A DNA stretch of 64,000 bases from Formicarius rufipectus (GCA_013399695.1 VXAU01000683.1:1398242-1462241), one strand, 5' to 3'; shown: positions 52,601-64,000, numbered from the stretch's first letter. The notes: a model not told the origin generated them from the sequence alone. Translations and numbers: made by a program.

Positions 52601-54274
52601 AAACTGCAGCAGGGCAGATAGGACAGCACAGTGAAATCCCTTCCATTAGACCATAGAAACAAATCTAAGAAGCCAGATGGTTTTTTCAGACCCAATGCTC
52701 AGCAGTCCCTTCCCTGCAAAGGCATCCTCCCAGCCTCCTTTCCACCCCATCTTTCTCATCCACCACAATGTCCCAGACCAGTGTATTTTGAGAGGCATAG
52801 GTCATGGATCCATACTGTCATCACACACCAGCAAAAGCCTTCACAGCTTCCAAATCTTCAACAACAGAAATTTGTTTGCTTTCAAACACAAGATCTCAAG
52901 CTTGCTCACAAGAATGAGTTTACATCAAAGCAATATGTCAGCATAATTGCATTAACTGGCACAAAATAAGTATATCCAACAGTTGGCTTTTCTATTGGCA
53001 CTAGTTGCTCATTCCAATTCTTCCACACTGTGCTCCTGGCACTGCAGACAAAGTAAACTACTCATTTCTCCCAGGTCCTCAGCACCTTAGGATCATTTCC
53101 ACAGTCCATGATGGGCTAGCTAGGAATAACCATGTAAAAATCACTGCATCCCACACTGGTGATCACACCTCTGCCAAAGAGGAGTTGGACAGCCCACCCT
53201 CACCAGATGCTGGGAAAAGAAAAGGTAGGGGTTTCCTACAGAGAGCAAGGACAGAGTAGGGAGGAAAGAGGCACTGCACTGTCAATGGTGTGAAAGGAAT
53301 CCATCCTCCAAAACGTATCACTCATTTGGAAAAATCCCCAGGAGTTTGGGGGCAGTGGGAACCCAGCATGAACTGGACAGACCGGAAAATAACCTAGGCA
53401 GACAGATACAAGGCTGCAGGCAGGGTACAGCCAGAGAGTAGTTTTCTTACAGTACCAGAAAACAGACTGATAGAAGTTTTTTAATTAGGTTTTCTAATAG
53501 CTGCCATCAGTGGGCAATGCATCACCAGCATTCACTGAGCTAAGACTCTGTGCAAGAACCAGGGTGGACCACCATAGCAATCATGGACAGCTTTATTTCT
53601 CAGGGCCCTGTAAACTAGAGCCACATCACCTCCCTTTTTTTGTTTGTATGAGGAGTCTCCTTTCCCTGATATCTTTAATTAAGAGGGTTGTGTGTTATTT
53701 TCCTTTTACTATGTGGTAGCTTTTATCTAACAGGTATATGTAAAAAGTATGCCTGAGGAAAATCATATTCATGGGAACAAACTTAGCAAAGCCACTTTAA
53801 CCTGACTGCTTTTTTAAGAAGCACCTCAGGGCAAACCCTTGAAGATATTTATGCTCTGCCAGTGAGTTAGAGGCTTCTGAACTCTCCCACTAATCCCATT
53901 TCTCTTTATTCCTCTGGGTACAAACAGTGGGAAGCGCCACTGTCCCTCAGCTCTCAGTCTACAACATTCATAAAGAGCTACTTTAAAGCAAGACGATGGG
54001 CTCCACCCTGCAAACTGCTGAGGGCCCCAGCCCCTCACAGCAACCAGTGAGTGCTCCAGCAGCTCAGAGGGTTCAAATGTGATTGTGAAGCTCATACAAA
54101 TCTAAATATCTGCATAAACCACTGATGACAAGGTGCTTTATGGCTCCATCACACAGGACGGGTACACATCACAAACTTTTTTTTGCAAGGGGAACAGAGA
54201 AGTTGTTGGTTTGGGGTTGTGATGTCTAAGCAATGCAACTGATACCGGCAAAATCTGGCACTGATGGCACCACA
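46621..54274. other. Unique non-coding stretch
   Basis: No gene is recognised. Two locally CpG-richer patches stand out, at 48318-48690 and 52160-52450, with AT-rich DNA at 48830-49110. A donor-like AAAG|GTAAGA is near 50787, but no exon could be supported. Open frames are at most 121 codons. Confidence 0.6.
52160..52450. promoter_or_regulatory. Small CpG-rich patch
   Basis: About nine CpG dinucleotides fall within about 150 bases (52160-52312), with a few more to 52450, in a window that is otherwise CpG-poor. This is too small for a standard CpG island by itself. It could be a minor promoter or simply GC-rich unmethylated DNA. No initiator, TATA box or downstream exon was recognised. Confidence 0.25.
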
Positions 54275-54532
54275 GTCACAGAACCATAGGATGGTAAAGT
54301 GGGAAGGGACCACTGGAGATCATCCAACTGCTCAAGAAGGGTCATCCTAGAGCACACTACTGAGAATAGGGTCCAGACTGCTTTTGAGTGTCTCCACGGA
54401 AGGAAACTTCACAACCTCTCTGGGCAACCTGTTACTGTGGGTGCTCAATCACCCACACAGTAAAGAAGTTCTTCCTCATATTCAGGTGGAACTTCCTGTG
54501 TTCCAGTTTCTGTCCATTACCTCTTGACCTAG
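54275..54532 (-). mobile_element. CR1 LINE 3' fragment, diverged subfamily
   Basis: The antisense CR1 starts with CAGTCACAGAACCATAGGATG and runs through GGGAAGGGACCACTGGAGAT, CATCCAACTGCTCAAG, AACCTCTCTGGGCAACCTGT, AAAGAAGTTCTTCCTCATAT and TTCAGGTGGAACTTCCTGTG. It ends at TCTGTCCATTACCTCTTGAC. The motif set (CACTGGAGATCATC..., TTCAGGTGGAACTTCC) differs from the other copies in the window and marks another CR1 subfamily. The right edge is approximate. Confidence 0.93.
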
Positions 54533-54604
54533 CAAAACTGCAAGAGAAAGGAAGGTCTTAAGCTAGGGCTAGAGATTAGAGAAGTACAGGGTATTTTTGC
54601 TATA

Positions 54605-54628
54605 TTTTTTCTTTTTTTTTTTTTTTTT
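54605..54628 (+). repeat. T-rich homopolymer
   Basis: T6, one C, then T17 form the run. Confidence 0.85.
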
Positions 54629-57600
54629 GATCATATCAATCTGCAACATCATTTCTAGATTAGATTCAGTTAAAAAAAAGTACACATGCTACCTTAAAAG
54701 TTTGACCTACCTCCTCCTGAAGTCCATGTCAAAGGGCTTTCTCAAAGGGTCAGTCTCTTCCCAAGCAGCTCAGGCCCATGCTTTTGGGGAGGACAGACCT
54801 ATGGCAGAAAGAGGGCAAGATGAAATCATGGTTAATAACAAATTCCTGTTGCCAATTTCACCAGCCTTAAGTATTGAGAAATGAGGGACAAGCCCCCTTC
54901 CATCTCCCCCACACAGACATTTCTCCTACCAGTTGAAAAAAAAAGCCCCACAGGGCTAGCTTGTAAATTCAGAACTTTAAGGAAAAAAATTTAAAATAAC
55001 AAAATCCAAAAACCAAACATCTGGGCGGTTTCCCTTCAGGTATCTGAGCATGGGGAGTTTTCCAGCCACAATCCCAAATGCTTTCACCACATCCCTGGGG
55101 GCCAACACAGCTCCCTCTCAACAGGCACAGCAGGGCAGGCAGCTGGGAGGTCAGCAGCAGCTCCTTGGCATACAAAACCTTGGGCTGCAGGATGCAAGAG
55201 ATCAAGGATGAGCAAAACCAGCCTGGTGCAGCCGCTGTGAACTATGGCCCCATTTGAGGAGCTGGCACAGCTGTGTGGAATGTACCAGCATGTTTTTGGT
55301 AGGGAGGGAGAGGGGGGCCCACTGGCAAAAAAAATGAGGAGTGTTAGGCAACTTAAACTCACGGTGCACTGCTCAGCAGCTGCAGCACAAGCCTTTATAT
55401 GGCACTGCCAGTCAGTGGAGAGGAAGCCATGGTTTGAGGACCCCACTGCTGCTGTTGGCTTCTACTGCCTGCACTGCAGCCCTCGGGAGAAACAGCCTCG
55501 AAGCACTTCCAAAAATGTGTGCAGGCTCTTGCTGCCAAGGAGGCTACAGCTGGGCCCAGATGAAGAAGACAAGCTCATACACCTGGCCCCGTGCTTGTGC
55601 CTGGGGCAGCACTGGGGTCTGTGTTTGCTGCTCTGGGTGCATGATCCTGATGCACACACGTTCTGCCAGGACGCTCTGCACCAGTGTCTAGCTGCAGTAC
55701 TGGGAGTAGGGGGGAAGAGCGGTGGGGTACAAGCTGCTCCCACCCAGCTGAGTGTACTGCAGGAGGAGAAAGCTTGGCCTCTCCATCCTGGTCACACAGC
55801 CCCTTGCTGTAGGGTAGGAACAGGACCCTGAGCCAGGCAAAGCTGTGACCTGGTCCCTTACACATGCGCCTTGCATTCACATCACTAATCCCCTGTCTCT
55901 GATATGCAACAAGCTCCAATTCTTACTTCTCTGCTGAAAACTCTGGACAGGGACAGGAGTTGTTCCTTCCATACAACTCCCTTCCATTATTTTCTGGTGT
56001 TTCTTTTTCCCTGGACAGTCACTTCACCATGGCACTTATCCTGCTTCTTTTCTGGTTGTAAGACTGGAGTGAGAGGGAAGGTTCAGGAGTGGATTTTGCT
56101 TTTGGCAGGGACATTTCAGACCCCTCATCTCTGCCAAGGCATGTGAAGGTGGGTATGTAGCATGCATTGGCATTTTCTCAGTGCAGACTGCTCTTCCTAC
56201 TTCTGCAGCACCAACAAAACCAGACAAATCCCCATGCACGGGCTGTTTGTGGGCAAGTGAATAGAGGAGCATGAATATAATAAAACAAAACCTATCAAAC
56301 ATTCACACTATTTTCTTGGGCCTCATTTACACTGCAAACATGACCAGCCAATGCTGATTTCTTTGACTTTGGTTAAGCTAGGAAACAAAATGGGTCGGGG
56401 CCAGAGACCCAGTAACACAGCAGCACTCCCCAGTAGCCAGCCTTTCTCCCCCCTAGCCAGGAGACTGGGACCCATCTGTGCTGCCTTGGGGAACACCCCC
56501 AAGGATGCACTGCCCCTGGCTGCCCCAGGACTGGGGCTGTTCTCAAGGTACTGCACTGGCAGTGAGTCAGGGGACATGCTCCTGAGACTGCTATGGCCCT
56601 GCTCCCATGGTTGGTGCAGATGTAACTATTTGCACTCTGTATTTGCACTGGGTGTTTTACATGGGGACCTCTGGGGATCACCTTAGGATCCCTTTGCAGC
56701 CCACATCACTGTCTGGCAGCTCTGAGACCACAGTATCACCTTTGAGATGATATGCTCATAACTCTTACACTAACAGGCACAGCAAAAACTATCCTATAGA
56801 GCTCCGTGCATTCCTGACATCAAAGGTAACCTCCTGACAACACAGACTTCACAAGAGGCCTGGAGCACCTGCTGATGCCAACCCACCACTACTCCTCTCA
56901 GGACTGGGCAGGGAGTCTGCTAAAATGTTCAAACTAGGATACAAAAAATAAAAGTATGTGCATGTTGGTCAGGTTGGGGATTTTAACACAGAAAATGGAA
57001 CAGAACTGTTATCATTGTTGTTGTTATGTAAGAAGTACCTGTTTCCAGGTGGATGCAGGAGCTCCAGTCTTACTCTGGACTCCACATATGATAGAAGGAT
57101 GTTCCTGTCAAAAAGGCTGCTCAGCTCACCCCAGACCATAAACTAGCAGCTTGAAGTAGCACAGATGAAATACAGCTGAATACCTTTATGATCTACCACC
57201 AGTCCAGGCTGTCAGGAATGAGCATTGATGGGCTAAATCTGTTAAAACAGTCACTGAACCCCTACTTGAGATGTTCTTTTACTTAGCAACTAAGAGGCAG
57301 TGGTCTAAATCACACATCAGACATATTACACTGTAAAACACCTCCAGCACAATGTTATATGTCAAATGTCAGTCTACTGTGAGCTTCATATCAAAGGAAA
57401 AATGCTGATTGGAGAGAGGCAGAGAAGTGCAGCAGAGAGGTAAATAAAAGGAAAGGCCTTAAGAGGCTTACAGCTGCCCTGGCATAAAAGAATCATCTTT
57501 CAAGCTGATAAAAATATTGTTACAGACTCTGATAAGAATAATCTCCCAGGCTCTGATAAGACTACAATGAGAACAAGCCTTTAACAACACAACATTACTG

Positions 57601-58338
57601 AACCACAACCCCATCCTGCCCAGAAATACCCTTTCTAGGTGCCGCTTTCTTTTGTTCTCCAGCAGAGCAAGCACTGAAAAGAGCTACTGTAGCTTTGCTC
57701 CCCATCTACCAAACCTGAGGAGCAGCCAGGTAAGGACTCAATGGACTCCACCCTATTGAATATGGAGCAATTCACTCCAAAGCAACTAAAGCATGCAAAT
57801 AATTGCATTGACTTCAAATGAAATTATTCCTGTGTTTAAGTGCTGCACTGAATTGGGGCCAGGGTGCTTGGCACTCTGGAGTATCAAGTCTTAAATGTTT
57901 TGGAAGGCTTTAAGGGAGAGGGAATGGTTTGGGAAATAAGGGGGAGGAAAGTGGGTGGGAAATGAGTTCTCCCACTGAATAATAGGTCGATTATCTCTGA
58001 AGTTTGTGATGAGTATGAATAGACAGAAGAATGTTGGAAGGTCTGAGTCTGTTTGGACATTTGCGGCAACCATGACTTAGCACCTTATATCCCCACTGAC
58101 CCAAAACTTGGAGTGGCTATATTGTTAGGAAATTGAATTAGGAAATACATCCTGTAACAGTCTATGGACAGAATTTATCTTCATTCTTTCCTTATTTCCA
58201 GCACAATACAGAACATATTCAGACAACTTGCTGTTCTTGAAAGCATTGAATAACTTCTATGGCATCAAAAAAACGGCTAAAATTCTGCATGTCCCAAGCT
58301 GAAGAAGGTACATGGGCTCTTTTGAGTGAATCTTGAAG

Positions 58339-58358
58339 TCCATGAAGATCCATGAAGA
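58339..58358 (+). repeat. Perfect 10-base tandem duplication
   Basis: The unit TCCATGAAGA occurs twice in direct succession. Confidence 0.9.
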
Positions 58359-59065
58359 CAGCGAAGCATAAACACCTACGCATGTACATGGGGGTACCTG
58401 TAATGCAGGGGGACAGCTCAATACCTGATGCCAGGAATGGAACTGTTTTGCTGAGTAGGTCACATTGACAGCAGCAGATGCAGGGATGGCTCCCCCAGAG
58501 CCATTGGTTTGGCAGGAAGGAACAACACAAAACCCAGTGGAAATGACAGGCTAAGCTGGGCCACAGCTGAGTGCAACACAGGCATTTGGCTGCAGACATA
58601 GTAAATGGCCTGTGAGAGAAATCAAGGACAATGTAAAGTGAGAATGGAAATCCATAATCTCAGTGGCATGCCAAAAGACCAGGAGTATCCTTTTCCATGG
58701 TCTCCTCCCAAGGACCTGGACATATCAACCAGTTGATTTCCAACCCACTGGCTTCCTTCTGCCTTAAGACAGTTTGCACTTCTCACGCCTCATCTCAGTT
58801 TATTCCAAAAACAACAGATGAAAGGCAGCAAGCATTAAAGTAAATAGTTTTGCTCTAAACCACATTTGGAGCAGAATTTGACCCAGAAATAAGATGACAT
58901 TTTTTACTGGGGCTCTAGCAGGTTTCTGATGCTGTTCCAGTAGCTCCAGGAGGCACACCTGCTCTTGGATCTGCATGGCAATTTCTGTGGTTTGGCCAGT
59001 GGGGATGGTTTTATATTATTTTTAAGTGTTACCATTAAAAACAAGGATCTTTTTCTGTCTCTCTC

Positions 59066-59083
59066 TTTTTTTTTTTTTTTTTT
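59066..59083 (+). repeat. T18 homopolymer within a pyrimidine tract
   Basis: A pyrimidine-rich tract TCTGTCTCTCTC leads into 18 T and then CC. It looks like a splice-acceptor polypyrimidine tract, but the next AG dinucleotides do not open a supportable exon. Confidence 0.85.
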
Positions 59084-59436
59084 CCTGCAAAAATCTTGGA
59101 AGGAACTGAATACCCATACAGGTGACTAAGCCATGTAGAACATATTCTCAGGGTTCTGCATAGAATATATCTCCCACATTTGCTCCAGATACTGCATCCA
59201 GCCTCAGCTTCTCATCCATGGCCCCTGCACTCAGCTGTGCCTACCTTCTGGCCTCACAGGGCTTACCCCAAGGTTGACTGCAGCAGAAGACCACTGGTAA
59301 ATCTGGAATGCATCCAGGGGACCACAGTAACCTCTGCTCTGTGTTTCTGCCTCACTTCTCTCCTACTAACCATGGGAATTGAATGGCAGGTGGTGGCAGG
59401 CTGATAGACCCCTTAAGCTTTTTGATCCACCCATTA

Positions 59437-59540
59437 CTCTCCCATCTTATGTAGAGGGACTGAGACACAGCCACTGACTCACTCCACATCACAGAATCAG
59501 GCTGGGTAGGTGGCCAAAGCTGAAATCTAGTGCTTCCCAC
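59437..59540 (-). mobile_element. Probable MIR-type SINE remnant, antisense
   Basis: The segment reads CTCCCATCTTATGTAGAGGGACTGAGACACAG, then ACTCCACATCACAGAATCAG, GTAGGTGGCCAAAGCTGAAAT and CTAGTGCTTCC. This tracks the antisense MIR pattern of 'ccattttacagatgaggaaactgaggcacag', then 'gcccaaggtcacacagctag', then 'agtggcagagctgggattcgaaccc'. Order and approximate spacing hold. Divergence is high, as expected of an ancient element. Confidence 0.6.
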
Positions 59541-59859
59541 CACTAATCCCCAGGATATATCTTATGCTTTGACCAATGTATAAATGGCAGGGGATGAATT
59601 TGCTATAAATGACTAAATCAGAAGTGAAAATATATAAAACTGTCTCAAGTGATACTGAGCAGCTGTTACAGCAGTTTTCCACAAGTGTTGCCAGTGGTGC
59701 AGAGGACAGCTCCTGTTCAATGAGGGTAGCTCACAAATCAGGGTGAAGCATTCTTATATGATGTGCCTGCTACAGGAGAATTAGGCCGGGTACCTGGACA
59801 AAAAGGAGAGTCTTTAAGGCGCTGAATATGATTTTAAACTATTTTGGGCAATAAAAAAG

Positions 59860-60200
59860 GTGTGTATCATAAGCATATGGAAAATGACAATTAGATACGC
59901 ATCAGGAACAATTTCTATGTATAATAGGGGATGGAGGGATAACTCTGTTTAAATAAGAAAAAAAAAGGCCAGACGAAAGAATATTTTATACCAAAAGAAA
60001 TTAAACACTGCTTTCAATGAAACCTACTTACAGAAGGAGCACAGCACCTGGAGAATTTGCAGGCCTACCTTCCACCAGGATATGGAGAGCAATAATAGTC
60101 GAGCAGGTCAGTCCTGCCTGGGAGCCGGCAGCAGGGCTGAAATTGGACCCCATCATTTGCGTCATCATCAAACAATTAGTAACTGCCCCAGGTAACTCGG
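59860..60200. promoter_or_regulatory. Candidate conserved non-coding element
   Basis: A CRE/AP-1-like TGCGTCA (60158-60164) sits next to a homeodomain-like CAATTAGT (60173-60180). Further left are the words AAGCATATGG and GACAATTAGATACGC (59873-59900). There is no repeat overlap. It is inference from texture and motif words only. Confidence 0.25.
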
Positions 60201-60439
60201 GCCACCAGCCAGGGTTTCTGAAAACGTCTGTGGCCGGATAAGGGCTGTCATATTCCTGATGTCAACACTGAGGCTTTGCAGTAAACTCTGCACAGTCACG
60301 TAAGAGTAGCTGGGCTAGTGGAGGAAAAACACCTCCCAAGGTAAAGAGCTGCTCAGGGTAATGCCAGGACAGATTTGGGACTGTACGGAAGGGGCTGCTG
60401 GGCCAACTCTCTTCCCCATCAAGTGTGCCAAGGTTGCGT

Positions 60440-60830
60440 TACAGTGGGAAATTCCACTGTTAAAGGCTTATAAAGACAGGGACATTCACAGATGAAATAT
60501 CCACAGCTTGCTGAGGTATGCTTTTGTCCAGCAGAAGTCACAACACTCGAGGTGCTACTTTAGCCAGCTTAGTTGTTAGCACTTCGTAACACAAATTTGA
60601 TGACAAGCCATTTCTTCAAGTGGGAAGAGCAATAATGTAATGAAATTGGGGCCATTATGGAAAATATTTTTACATTCTCTGTAATGAGACATATTCATGA
60701 TTCACTCTAGATCCAAAGGGAAATATTTCTATTACATGTTGCAAGTCAGCCAATTCAAATAGCATCTATGAGACATGACATCTCTCTCTGGCTCAGCAGC
60801 TCTCGGTTATTCATTTCTTCATCATGAGGT
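60440..60830. promoter_or_regulatory. Candidate conserved non-coding element
   Basis: This is unique AT-rich sequence with a run of non-degenerate-looking words (AATAATGTAATGAAATTGGG, GCCATTATGGAAAATATTTT, GTAATGAGACATATTCATGA). It lacks simple-repeat decay. It is inference only. Confidence 0.25.
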
Positions 60831-60882
60831 AGATGTGTTGACAACCAGAAAAGGCTGTTGTCCTCTCAAAGAACTTACACAA

Positions 60883-60906
60883 TTTTTTTTTTGTCCAAAA
60901 AAAAAA
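60883..60906. repeat. T10-GTCC-A10 inverted repeat
   Basis: Ten T, the spacer GTCC and ten A form a perfect 10-base A/T stem. It is probably a slippage product. Confidence 0.9.
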
Positions 60907-61685
60907 TAAAAGTCAGAAAAATATACTACTACCATCATTTCAGGTGTCCTTTTGGACAGACATGGATAGACCAAATTAGAACTCCTCATCTAGACTCAGG
61001 TAGGCTTTAGGGAAACATTCAGAGGATTTTAGACTTAGTGCAGCAGCGAGTTACTACACCAAATGCAAAGACAGCACTGCACATCAAGGACACAGGAGGT
61101 GCATAAGCAGGTGATGCAGGCTAAGGACAGTGGCTCTCAGCAGTCAAAATGCACCAGAATTGACAAACCACAGCTTTTCAGATATTGCTTTTTTTCCCCT
61201 CAAGAACAAAACATCAGAATTTGACTAGAGGGTTAACTGCAATTCATGTGAAATTCACATTTTCTTACTAAAAATTATATTCCGTAACCATTCAGAAATG
61301 CTTTGGTGGGAGAGAAGGAGCAAAGTATCAACTACCCTGTCCATATGGATAAAAAGAAAACTCATTTACTACTGTAAATGTATGGCAGAGTTGTTCAATC
61401 TCTGCTTAGGTCTGAAAATAATCCATAACTATTAACTTGTTAGTCAGTTGATCTCATAGGCAAGATAATCACTGGCTTTCACAGTTTTTGGATCATAACG
61501 CTAACAGTTTGTAGGCCCTGGCATCTACTGTCTTATTTACAAACAAAACAAGGGGAAAATCCACACAAAACATTAAACAATAAACAAAGGCAAAGGAATA
61601 CAAATATTACAGAGCTGGAAGGGAGACCAACTACTTAGCAACACCACCATTTTCCAGTAATCACTTTCCAGAAAAATAAATATAT

Positions 61686-61701
61686 AATTAATTAATTAAT
61701 T
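61686..61701. repeat. (AATT)4 tetranucleotide repeat
   Basis: Four perfect AATT units sit in an AT-rich context. Confidence 0.9.
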
Positions 61702-62190
61702 GTTATTAATTTGCACATATTAATTCCAGATCCCTTATAACCCTTAGATGCTTCTGTGGATTAAATTGCTGATGTAACAGGCTGGAGCTGAGTGGAGCTC
61801 ACAGCTACCGTGGTTCGGGTTCCACCTTTTTTTAGGTAAACTCTGACTTCCCACTGTCAGGTATATCCTTCCTCCAAAAGCCAGAACACAAAGGTAAACA
61901 GTTTTCATTGCTTTGCCATGGCTGAGTCACGTTGTCATAACACCCAGACGCAGTTCCAAAAGGCAGTAAAACTGTAGCAAGTATTCAGGGTGGAGGACTG
62001 TGCCAACCAGGCTTGCTGACCCATAGAGTGCACGTGCAAGTGAATATTTCACACATAGAAAGAGTGTATTGTAAGGGTACAGAAAACGTATTTCTATACC
62101 ACATAGGGAAGTTTTAGAGGGACTAGGGGAAAGGAAGAGAATAGAGAGCTCTATTAGTGCTTTTCTTGAGAGGACCTTGTCCTGCAATTC

Positions 62191-62207
62191 TTTTTTTTTT
62201 TTTTTTT
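62191..62207 (+). repeat. T17 homopolymer
   Basis: Seventeen consecutive T are followed by CTC. Confidence 0.9.
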
Positions 62208-63757
62208 CTCATGGTAAAAGCCTATCTTTGAGGAACTCAGAATATAAATCTACATAATTTGCCATCCAAGACAAACTCTGTTCAGGTTAATGGTAGCATT
62301 CACTTGCAAGCTCAATCTCACAAGACCCCACATCTTCTATAACTCCTGGACTTCTTGTAGTAGAGCAACGGGATAAAAGCTAATACAAAGCAGGCTGTAA
62401 GACTGAAGTCCACTGCAGCCCTGCCATTATACTGGAGAACAATGTAACCCCCCCAGAGTCACAAATCAAGGCATATACAGGAATAAGAGAACATTTATCC
62501 GGATGTGGAGACATCTATACTTAACCAGAGGACTTACCCTGAGCCAATCTTCCTCTTAGGAAGATCTCTTCAGTAGCAAGTAACAAAAGTCATTTGATGT
62601 AAATGTAAGCCCCGATTAAGAAATAAAAAACAGACATTACATGTGCATTTCCAAATTAGAATAGCTATTTTTACTTCCATTTTGCATATATCCCAACAGA
62701 TTTTCAGAATATGTGTTCAGCTATCTGGATTTTACTAGTCAATACATGGTTCACATCTTGTCCTTTTGTGCATCAATTGGTTTGGTATCACAAGCAGCAT
62801 TAAGTGCACTCTGCCTCTTCAAGTATCTGACATTTCTATTTTCCATAAGGAACAAATCCTTTTTTCACTCCGATCAAGCAAACTATCAAGGGAGAAGGAT
62901 GACCTTCATGCACTCACAATGCTTTTGTATACTTTCTCTGCCTGCTCTAAGCCTTAAGCTAAAGTCTTTCTGGGTGAATACTACTCCATCTGAGAAACCT
63001 TTTTTTCCATTCCAGGGTTATAAACCATTAGCAAAACATGACATAGTTAAAAATTAAGCCCTTCCAGAAATGAAATAGTGTGTTAAATTCTGAGAAAAGA
63101 AACTTCCTAATCGCAAGAAATCCTCTTGAAATAAAGGCAGGGTGTGAGGGTGGGGAGTGATGATGGACAATTGCTTAGCTTGAACTTTCTGAACTACCAG
63201 TGAGCATTTGGTGCCTCCTCTTCCACTAGATAAGGTTGCCAATAGACACAAGAAAAACAGATTATTCAATTGCTCTTTATCAGTTTCATTTTCATAGCTT
63301 CTGGCCTCGAGGAGGTGGTGGGAGTTAAAGAGGGCAACAAGGTTTTATTGGCGTGGGACTGAGCAGGTGAAGACCTCTGAAGGTCTCCACCACCTGCACC
63401 CGACCTCCACTCATCAGACAGCCAGTGAGAAACAGAACACAATAGGATGTCTGGGAGCAGGAAAGAGAGCCTACCCAGCACCCCTTTGGCAGGACTTGAA
63501 ATGCACCCCAGCCACCCAAACCCTCTCTGTGTGTGGCCATGGGAGCCCAGGCTGAGCTCTGCCAAAAGCTCTCCCTATGGCCAGCCAAAGTCATGCTCTG
63601 CCTCCACGAGCACCACTGACTGTCACGTTTTCTCTACTGATGTTGACTGACTCATTGCTGGAGTTGAAGTTATGTATTTGCTAGCACTCTTTATTTCCCA
63701 AGAAAACCAGAAGCACAGCTATACCACAAGTTTATATGCTGAAATGGAAAAAAAACC

Positions 63758-63817
63758 ACATCAATACAAAAAATAACTAAATAAAAAACATCAATACAAA
63801 AGATAACATAAAAAAGC
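63758..63817 (+). repeat. Two-copy imperfect 30-base tandem repeat
   Basis: Copy 1 (63758-63787) and copy 2 (63788-63817) both begin ACATCAATACAAAA, continue with a TAAC word, and end A-rich. They differ at a few positions in the second half. Confidence 0.85.
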
Positions 63818-64000
63818 ACACTATGTCTTTAGGGAAGCAAATGCAGAGAGCTAACTTTAAATCATTACATTTTTATTCTGCAAATAAAGGAACAGTTCCT
63901 TCTACTTCAGTCCAAAAATTTTATCAAGAAGTCTATCACACAGAGTAGCAGCCCCACCTCAAGAACTAACTATATAGATACACAGATATGTGTAAGTGTA

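Larger units (their letters stand above)
54533..59436. other. Unique non-coding stretch, GC-rich in its first third
   Basis: No gene is recognised. A T-rich run lies at 54605-54628. The block 55030-55860 is GC-richer and open in several frames on both strands, including the longest frame of the window (195 codons, 55244-55831). No domain, signal peptide or splice pattern supports any of them. A 10-base tandem duplication lies at 58339-58358 and an 18-T run ends a pyrimidine tract at 59066-59083. Confidence 0.6.
59541..64000. other. Unique non-coding stretch to the right edge
   Basis: No gene is recognised. AT-rich, enhancer-like DNA occupies 59860-60200 and 60440-60830. Simple features are the T10/A10 inverted repeat at 60883-60906, (AATT)4 at 61686-61701, T17 at 62191-62207 and a 30-base tandem pair at 63758-63817. 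Open frames of up to 114 codons have no domains. Confidence 0.6.

Noticed and set aside
55244..55831. 195-codon open frame on the plus strand
   Set aside because: It has no recognisable domain, a composition-driven Cys/Leu/Pro-rich product, and overlapping open frames on the opposite strand. It is not annotated as a gene.
58219..58599. 126-codon Cys-rich open frame on the minus strand
   Set aside because: The cysteine content looks striking, but spacing matches no known family and no splice or promoter context was seen.
59066..59100. Splice acceptor (polypyrimidine tract plus AG)
   Set aside because: No open exon, donor or homology follows. T-runs of this type recur throughout the window.
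1..64000. CRISPR arrays, tRNA or rRNA genes, bacterial operons
   Set aside because: I saw no regularly spaced repeats, no cloverleaf with A and B boxes, no rRNA-like blocks, and no dense long open frames.

Overview
This window looks like non-coding DNA from a vertebrate nuclear genome, most likely a bird. The strongest evidence is seven fragments of the CR1 non-LTR retrotransposon (chicken repeat 1), all recognisable from the CR1 3' region. The best-preserved one ends at the CR1 3' terminus with its ATTCTATG-type octamer repeat. CR1 is the dominant interspersed repeat of birds and is also common in turtles and crocodilians. I see no poly(A)-tailed L1 or Alu-type elements, and the remaining DNA is mostly unique sequence. 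Together this fits a bird best, but I cannot name the species.

I could not support any protein-coding gene, tRNA, rRNA, CRISPR array or bacterial-type feature. Open reading frames are short (the longest is 195 codons, at 55244-55831), overlap one another on both strands, and have no recognisable domains or consistent exon structure. The window is best read as intergenic DNA or the inside of a very long intron.

Layout: a minus-strand CR1 piece sits at the left edge (1-245). A plus-strand CR1 with a large internal deletion lies at 5474-5908. A probable ancient MIR-type SINE remnant is at 9195-9275, and a minus-strand CR1 at 14533-14728. Plus-strand CR1 copies follow at 21342-21758 and 24053-24372, and minus-strand copies at 30318-30742 and 54275-54532. 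A second probable MIR remnant, in antisense, is at 59437-59540. A third, weak MIR-like stretch is at 38693-38745. Between these is unique sequence with simple repeats. The most striking are a 41-A homopolymer at 46569-46609, a 53-base purine-only run at 12113-12165, a 22-T run at 43836-43857, and a 24-base alternating purine-pyrimidine tract at 14411-14434.

Several AT-rich, low-repeat blocks (10250-10480, 18400-18990, 29040-29250, 34600-34740, 37550-38110, 59860-60200, 60440-60830) have the texture of conserved non-coding elements, with homeodomain-, FOX-, octamer- or CRE-like words. This is inference from appearance only, because no alignment was possible. I did not find a previously undescribed biological system, and the genuine observations are about repeat history and possible regulatory DNA.
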